From NCBI GenBank assembly GCA_028565635.1, contig JAOXYB010043004.1, forward strand, positions 1 to 12,706: a stretch of 12,706 nt of DNA, given 5' to 3'. The notes under the pieces are model-generated. The model was not told the DNA's origin and did not search any database. It saw only the letters and a list, made by a program, of their open reading frames with translations. This document shows, piece by piece, positions 7,446 through 12,706 of the stretch. The number at the start of each line of letters is the position of its first letter. Position 1 is the first letter of the stretch. Position numbers and translations under genes: made by a program. The stretch is from Phoronis ovalis (lineage: Eukaryota > Phoronida > Phoronidae).

Positions 7446-9913
7446 AAATATCTGCAGATGTATAAATAAACCACTTCCATACTTTATATCAACTGATGGA
7501 CAGTGCGACAGCAAATGTAATGGTAAAGCTGAACAAACGTGTGGTAGTACCTGCTCCGTTTTTAGAATAGTTTCTAGAAGAAAGACTGATAAGGAATTTT
7601 CTTGTAAAGATAGGAAAATCTGTACAGATGACCCTTTCGTCCTAAAAAGGTTATTAAGGAAAAGTTATCACCGGCTAAAACGCCTAAGTTCTGTGGCAGG
7701 TTTACAACATAATTTACGAAAAAGATATAAGAGAAAGTATTTCGGGTCTGATCCGTGTAATTCCCATCCATGCAAAAACAACGGATATTGTTCTAAAACA
7801 AGGAGAGGCCGCTTTACTTGTACGTGTCTGCCAGGATTTACAGGTACATTATGTGACGTGGACATTAATGAATGCGAAAGTTCCCCATGCCAAAACGGTG
7901 GTTGTATAGATAAATTTAACTCTTTCGAGTGCAATTGTCTCCATTTGGGATTTCGAGGGAGATTATGTGAGATTGAGATTGATGAATGTGCAAGTTCCCC
8001 GTGCCAAAATGGTGCTTGTATAGATAAATTTATGTCTTTCGAGTGCCAGTGCCGCTCTGGATTTCAAGGAAGACTATGCGAAATTGATATTGATGAATGT
8101 GAAAGTTCACCCTGTTTGAACAGTGGTACGTGCACTGACAGGATAAACAAATTCACCTGCAGATGTACGCCTGGCTATAGGGGAGAAATTTGCGATGTCA
8201 ACATAGACGAGGAATATGATATATGTAATTACTTTCCATGTAGAAACAACGGAGAATGTTCTAAAGCAAGTAGAGACAGCTTCAGATGTATATGTCTAGC
8301 AGGATTTACAGGTTTTTTCTGTGACTTTAACATTAATGAATGCAGAAGTTCACCGTGTCAAAACGGTGCTTGTATAGATAAAGTTAATTCTTTTGAATGC
8401 CAGTGCCGCTCTGGATTTCAAGGGAGGCTATGCGAAATAAATGTTAATGAATGTGAAAGTTTGCCCTGTTTAAACAGTGGTACGTGCACTGACATGATAA
8501 GCAGATTCACGTGCAGTTGTACGCTTGGCTATAGTGGAGAAATATGCGATGTCAACATAGACGAATGTCTGAGTCAACCATGTCAAAACAATGCTAGTTG
8601 TACAGACCTTGTGAACGAAGTCAGTTGCACTTGTCACTTGGGATTTACTGGGAAACACTGTGAAACAGGTTCACCAGCTTTACTTAGAGATCCGTGTTAT
8701 TCCCATCCATGCAGAAATAACGGAGTCTGCTTTAGAAGACGGGGAAATAGATTTGTTTGTAGATGCGCAGAAGGATTTACAGGAAGATTGTGCAGACAAC
8801 GAAAAGACCGCTGTCCAAGGTTTCCATGCATAAATGGAGCAACATGTGTGGTTAATACAAATGGAAACGGAACTAGATGGCACAGAGGAAAGGGATATAC
8901 ATGCCATTGTCCTGACAGTGTTGTGGGGGAGTACTGCCAGTACTCCAATCCTTGTTTCAGTAATCCATGCAGAAATGAAATAAGATGCTTACACAGAGAA
9001 ACAGAATTCAGCTGTGAATGTCTGGTAGGATTTACAGGTAGATTATGCGACGTTAATATCAATGAATGTGCAAGTTCGCCATGTCAACATGGTTCCACAT
9101 GTGTTGATGGAATTGGAGGATACGCATGTTCATGTTTATCAGGATATCACGGTACTCATTGTGAAAATAACGATAATACAATACCTGTTTCACCTAGAGA
9201 TCGTTGTTATTCCCATTCTTGCCAAAATAACGGTTTCTGTTCTAGATGGGGAAACATATCTACTTGTAGATGTCTAGTGGGGTTTACGGGGAGATTTTGC
9301 GAAACTCTCATGGAACAATGTCCGATATTTCCGTGCAGAAATGGTGCAACATGTTTGATTGATGAAAGTGGAAGAGGAACCAGATTACTTAATACAAAAG
9401 GATATACATGCATTTGTCCTGTTGGTTTAACGGGAGCGCACTGCGAGACGCACAATGCTTGTTCAAGTGATCCATGCAAAAATGCAAGATGCATAAATAG
9501 ACACAGTGGATTCAGTTGTGAATGTCTGGTAGGATATACAGGCAGTTTATGTGACGTGAATATTAATGCATGTGCTAGTTCGCCGTGTCAACATGGTTCC
9601 ACATGTGTTGATGGAATTGGGCGATACAAATGCTCATGTTTACCAGGATATGATGGGAATAATTGTGTAGTTAATATTGAGGAATGTCAAAGTTCTCCTT
9701 GTAAAAATTATGGTAAATGTATAGATGGAATCAACACATACAACTGCCAATGTCCACTTGGTTTTTCTGGACAAAACTGCTCAACTAACATAGACGAATG
9801 TATTAGTTTACCGTGTCTTAATGATGCTTTATGCTTAGACGAAGTAAACAAATTTACTTGTAAATGCCTTGACGGATATGCAGGAAGTTTATGTCAAGAC
9901 GAAATATATGCAC
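7446..9913 (+). CDS. Gene B exon 2: rest of WSC, basic linker, 18 EGF domains
   Basis: The open frame extends to 7435, but the exon begins after TTTTGTAG, completing the split Gly codon. Residues 88-128 finish the WSC domain (ICRC, then CDSKC and TCGSTC). There are ten cysteines overall rather than the usual eight, possibly adding one disulfide. Residues 130-187 form a lysine/arginine-rich linker with RLKR and RYKR, which fit the furin consensus. Eighteen EGF domains follow. Domains 9-12 and 13-16 repeat the same order of four domain types. By eye, 14 of 18 carry C-x-S-x-P-C, seven carry an O-fucose-type C-x4-(S/T)-C, and about ten carry the hydroxylation motif. Domain 16 has lost the calcium-site glutamate (NINAC instead of NINEC). 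The exon ends at GTAAGT (9914) in phase 1. The protein resembles Notch/fibropellin-type arrays but lacks their other domains. Confidence 0.9.
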
Positions 9914-10014
9914 GTAAGTACAATCGTTGTGACAATAATATACATGTCATTGAGTTCATTTACTTGGTACCCTTGAAAATTGCTACATCGCTCGTGATAA
10001 CATTCTTCAAATAG
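9914..10014 (+). other. Gene B read-through tail if intron 2 is retained
   Basis: The frame stays open for about 33 residues past the donor, ending in a mildly hydrophobic stretch and FFK, as in gene A. The two copies differ by a 9-base in-frame indel and stop at the same aligned position. No AATAAA overlaps the stop here, because the gene A motif is changed to AATAGA. This may be a real shorter isoform or simply recent common ancestry. Confidence 0.25.
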
Positions 10015-10361
10015 AAATAACGAGAAAGGATCTAGCATACATACACCATGCATTTAAACATTAATTCATGTGCTCACTTGTTTTGCATTTTTCTGTTTTC
10101 TGGGGAATTACTCGGGATTAAATAAAATTCACCTGTCCAAACTTAACAACAGAGCGATTTAAATTTTGATCTTGTTCATGCAATTAACCAAAAAAAACAC
10201 TTCAAATAAAATTTTACCTTTGGTTCTTAAACATACGATTAATCCTTTGTTAATAACCAGATACTTTAATTCTAACTTTAATTTATTCTTTCAAAAATCA
10301 CAATTTAGATGCAGTTGGCAGTCTATATTTTCGGTCTATGATATCAATCCTCCTTATTATT

Positions 10362-10430
10362 CAAGTATGTGCAAGTATGTGCAAGTTTGTGCAAGTATAT
10401 GTATATATGTGTATGCACGTGTATGCTGGG
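10362..10430 (+). repeat. Short tandem repeat in gene B intron 2
   Basis: Four near-perfect copies of the 10-mer CAAGTATGTG (10362-10401) are followed by a degenerate TATG/TGTA tract. This is the same location as the expanded microsatellites in gene A and probably represents the shorter state. Confidence 0.8.
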
Positions 10431-10496
10431 ATATTCTCTTTTAAAATGCTATTGTTGACGAGCATTCCTTTATATCTTTTACTTTCGCTTTTGCAG

Positions 10497-10666
10497 TTGT
10501 TCCTGGAACAGAGTGGACAAAAGAATTCATTGTTCTTATTACAATGGTTATCATTCTTGTTTTAATTTCCTTTGGCATCTTAATTTTTTGTTGTGTGACA
10601 GATCCGCTAAAAATACGAAAACTTGTGATTTATGGCAAACGCAGAAATCGAGTCAAGTATCCAGAT
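10497..10666 (+). CDS. Gene B exon 3: transmembrane segment
   Basis: The exon is 170 bases, identical in length to gene A's. It follows CTTTTGCAG. The first two bases complete the split leucine codon, and 56 codons follow. The product begins VPGTEWTKEF, then about 23 hydrophobic residues (roughly 921-943, rich in I, V and L), the CC pair, and a basic juxtamembrane region (KIRKL, KRRNRVK) ending YPD before donor GTAAGT at 10667. The positive-inside pattern fits a type I membrane protein. Reading on without splicing would add 36 further residues up to a TGA at 10772-10774, which is less likely given the strong donor and the conserved tail exon. Confidence 0.85.
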
Positions 10667-11345
10667 GTAAGTACGTTTTTTGTTTGCCGATTACAATGCT
10701 TGTCCCTACTACATATATTCTATAAAACAAGAGTTATGTGTGCATCATTAACTTTAATCGAGTTAGTGATTTGAACATTTTGTCATTGTTTTCTTTTTTA
10801 ATTAGATCGTCATCTAATCCTTACTAACTGGAACAGGCGAGAAAAATGCACTCGATTTGAATTTTTTTTTTAACTTCCAGGCAAACTCTATCATTAATCC
10901 TTTTCAGACAACAAAGACATCAGTATACACGCACAAATTAATGTCATTGTATTTCATATAGTAATCTCGATCTTGCTATAGCACGATTGTGATTAAAAAC
11001 GTATATATTTGCACGTGTATTGACGACGTCACACGCCATACGAGTAAAGAGTAAATATATCTGTATTTGGATGTGAATATCTTGTAAATAAAAACTTGAT
11101 ATATTGCGTATGTGCGTATTGCTTAATTAAACCATGCAATGATCATGACTACAGTCCATAAAGACTTTATCCAACATTTCACATTGTGCATCAAATATTT
11201 TTAAAACAACTGTTTAGTACAAGGATACTGTTCTTCTGTAATCGCAAGAACAAATGTCAAGATTCCTCATTCAATTTTTTATATATTACGTCTTATCTTA
11301 CCTTAGCTACGTTTAGTACAGTATTACATTTTCTTCTGAAACTAG
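10667..11345 (+). other. Gene B intron 3
   Basis: This 679-base intron runs from GTAAGT to TTTTCTTCTGAAACTAG. It carries the same TACTAAC-like element and alternative TTTTCAG acceptor (ending 10907) as gene A. That alternative would code for only 17 residues (starting TTKTSVY) before a TAG at 10959-10961. Otherwise it shows nothing but AT-rich sequence. Confidence 0.65.
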
Positions 11346-11477
11346 AAAAGGCGACATATAAATGTAAAAGTGGAACTAAATGAAGAAGATGATGGTGAAA
11401 GTGAAGACTCTGATTCCAGCAAACTCACATACAGTACTAGTAAGAAAGTAGAGAGAAAAGTATTGATAAAGGATTAG
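11346..11477 (+). CDS. Gene B exon 4: acidic cytoplasmic tail
   Basis: This is 43 codons plus TAG after an ACTAG acceptor, in phase 0 with the transmembrane exon. The product starts KRRHINVKVEL, passes through an acidic stretch (NEEDDGESEDSDSS) and ends with a basic KKVERK and IKD. It aligns with gene A's tail. Gene B lacks most of the poly-aspartate run and has a three-residue STS insertion, yet every length difference is a multiple of three and the stop is shared. The serine-acid cluster could be phosphorylated by casein kinase 2, which is inference. No known interaction motif is seen at the C-terminus. Confidence 0.75.
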   Translation, partial: KRRHINVKVELNEEDDGESEDSDSSKLTYSTSKKVERKVLIKD

Positions 11478-12190
11478 AAGAAACGTTAATAAAGAATTGA
11501 GTGTAAAACCTTCATTCTTTGACGCAAATTTTGACAGAATTTATAAGACGCATCAAACCAGCAGTAATTGACGAGCAACTTGGAAAGACAGCAACAGTTT
11601 ATATTATGGAGGCAGATAATGCAACTGAGCCTGATTTTATCTTTCACGAGTCTAACGAAAACTCGTGAATCATTTAAAGACTTCCCTGGAAAAATAAAAA
11701 AATAAAACAAAATAAAGCAAGGGTCAGCTCTCATTTCAGGATGATGTCAGTTTGAAACTGCAACACTGTAAGACGAACAATTACAAGTCCTTTTGCAACA
11801 AACGGTTTGGCTTTCAATAAATATGGTAGGCATATGTCTAGCTTTATCAGCAGCCTCAGAATCAATGCGTTTCGTATTTTCCTTCCTGGCTCGAACATAC
11901 CAATGGGCACTAAGAATAACAACAATACGGGGAAGTCATAATTTGATAATAATAATCATAATTGTTCATTTGAGAAACCTCAAAAGAAGAGAAGCACAAA
12001 GTGTTCTCTATCAGAGAAACGTCAGCTTGTGGTGTAACACAAGTGATCAGAACAAACCGAAACAAACTTTACGTGAAATTGTAACGGCTCTTTTATATAA
12101 CAATGTAATGAGTCGCTGGAAAAACTCTCAATATAAAATTGAAAATGGCAAAGCATAATTGTTTTATAAGCATTGCAGCAATTTTAAAAT
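11478..12190 (+). other. Gene B 3' flank: conserved block shared with gene A
   Basis: This is the counterpart of 4853-5490. It contains a 52-codon open stretch ending YIMEADNATEPDFIF...NENS with TGA near 11668, and a longer open frame (11793-12158) whose central part, MVGICLALS...SHNLI, is matched in gene A. These frames are not joined to the gene by an evident splice path. I read the block as 3'UTR plus decayed tail coding sequence. Confidence 0.5.
11693..11716 (+). terminator. Cluster of three AATAAA polyadenylation signals after gene B
   Basis: AATAAA occurs at 11693-11698, 11701-11706 and 11711-11716, about 220-240 bases after the TAG. A GT/T-containing stretch follows (GATGTCAGTTTG, about 11743). 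Another AATAAA sits only 11 bases past the stop (11488-11493). In an AT-rich genome single hits mean little, but the cluster is a reasonable site for the transcript end. Confidence 0.4.
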
Positions 12191-12706
12191 AACATTTTCC
12201 AATCTTCATAATTCGAAGCATTATTGGTTTACTATTGAATATGGTGTTAGTGGAAACCATGCTGTTGTATATGCTTTTTTAAGATATAGTTTTGAACCCA
12301 CGTGATTAATATTTTTGTCCCAATACTGCCTCAGGAAAATACTCACCGATAAGGACCCACGATCGTCTAGCAAATACAACATGTGGGCAAGGACCCGGAT
12401 GTACAACGCCTTGATTCCGTGTTCACCAAACTTGACAAGTGAAATAAACATAACACCAAATTTGTTCTGTATGAAATTTTGATACGTCAAGCTTAACAAA
12501 AAGGGTGCTTCATTTTTTCTATTTTCTATGATAGTTTGCGGCTCTATAAGAACTGTTTGTTCATTTTTACAAAGTACTGTTGAAAAATTGATACACCCGA
12601 AACCAAAAATTAACATTATATTTCATTTTTGGAATATTTTTAGAGCAATTAGCAATGAATGTAGTGATATAATACTACTTTCTTAACATTTTAAAAATCA
12701 AAAATA
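12191..12706. other. Unique right edge of the window
   Basis: Similarity to gene A's flank ends near 12190. Apart from the doubtful minus-strand exon, the sequence is AT-rich without a clear gene, repeat or regulatory element. Confidence 0.5.
12347..12576 (-). CDS. Doubtful antisense exon of an unrecognised gene
   Basis: The minus strand is open over 12221-12616. Within it, a T-rich tract followed by CAACAG gives an acceptor just before 12576, and TCG followed by GTGAGTAT gives a good donor at 12346. The resulting 230-base exon would encode residues including KFGVMFISLVKFGEHGIKAL. I do not recognise the product. It lies outside the tandem duplication. An open frame of this length could arise by chance at this base composition, so this is only a candidate, perhaps a remnant of a neighbouring gene or transposon. 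Confidence 0.2.

Larger units (their letters stand above)
9914..10496 (+). other. Gene B intron 2
   Basis: This 583-base intron runs from GTAAGT to a pyrimidine tract and CTTTTGCAG. It aligns with the start and end of gene A intron 2 but lacks the roughly 540-base insert, the large microsatellites and the duplicated exon edge. The retained-intron frame stops at TAG 10012-10014. Confidence 0.8.
6693..11477 (+). other. Gene B model: WSC-EGF(18)-transmembrane receptor-like protein, apparently complete
   Basis: This is a gene-level entry joining exons 6693-6952, 7446-9913, 10497-10666 and 11346-11477, predicted to give about 1009 residues. Domains in order are: signal peptide (about 1-17), WSC (about 38-128), a basic linker with furin-like sites (about 130-187), 18 EGF domains (about 188-903), a transmembrane helix (about 921-943), and a short basic then acidic cytoplasmic tail (to 1009). 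Junction phases are 2, 1 and 0, and all introns are GT...AG. The protein is expected at the cell surface. WSC domains are thought to bind carbohydrate, and calcium-binding EGF arrays usually form rigid stalks that mediate binding. The specific partner is unknown. Upstream 5'UTR exons cannot be excluded. Confidence 0.8.
1..12190 (+). repeat. Tandem gene-sized duplication (about 1-5490 and about 7780-12190)
   Basis: The EGF exon, intron edges, transmembrane exon, tail exon and 3' block are all repeated in the same order. Offsets between matching points change with indels: 7593 at the EGF-exon donor, 6559 at the transmembrane exon, 6646 at the tail acceptor and about 6690 in the 3' block. Identity is highest in parts of the EGF exon and lower in introns and the 3' block. 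The gene A 5' part lies outside the window, so the full unit length is unknown and more copies may flank the window. Confidence 0.9.

Overview
The window looks like animal nuclear DNA. It is AT-rich, its exons are bounded by GT...AG introns, it has (TATG/TG)n microsatellites, and it encodes extracellular modules (WSC, EGF) of metazoan type. The species cannot be fixed from the sequence. An invertebrate is likely, and a lophotrochozoan such as a mollusc is only a guess. No bacterial, viral or clearly intact transposon gene was seen.

The window holds two tandem paralogues on the + strand, each encoding a type I membrane protein made mostly of EGF repeats. Gene A (1 to 4852) is cut off at its 5' end. 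It has the rest of a huge EGF exon (1-2320, one partial plus 18 complete EGF domains), a transmembrane exon (3938-4107) and a short acidic cytoplasmic exon (4700-4852). Gene B (6693 to 11477) appears complete. It has a signal peptide with the first half of a WSC domain (6693-6952), then one exon with the rest of the WSC domain, a basic linker and 18 EGF domains (7446-9913), then the transmembrane exon (10497-10666) and the acidic tail exon (11346-11477). The model predicts about 1009 residues. Splice phases match at every junction and are the same in both genes.

Between and after the genes lie introns, a conserved 3' block that follows each gene (4853 to about 5490; 11478 to about 12190), the unique gap holding the gene B 5' flank (about 5490-6692), and a unique 3' edge (about 12190-12706) with one doubtful antisense exon.

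The proteins probably sit at the cell surface and display a long, calcium-binding, Notch-like glycosylated EGF stalk. Gene B is capped by a WSC module that may bind carbohydrate. The cytoplasmic tail is short and acidic, with no recognisable catalytic domain. The most interesting points are the WSC-EGF(18)-TM architecture in a tandem pair, a four-domain higher-order EGF repeat, a hybrid first EGF in gene B, a tract of near-perfect identity suggesting gene conversion, a duplicated and truncated transmembrane exon embedded in microsatellite in gene A, a conserved read-through frame past the EGF-exon donor, and conserved reading-frame remnants after the present stop codons.
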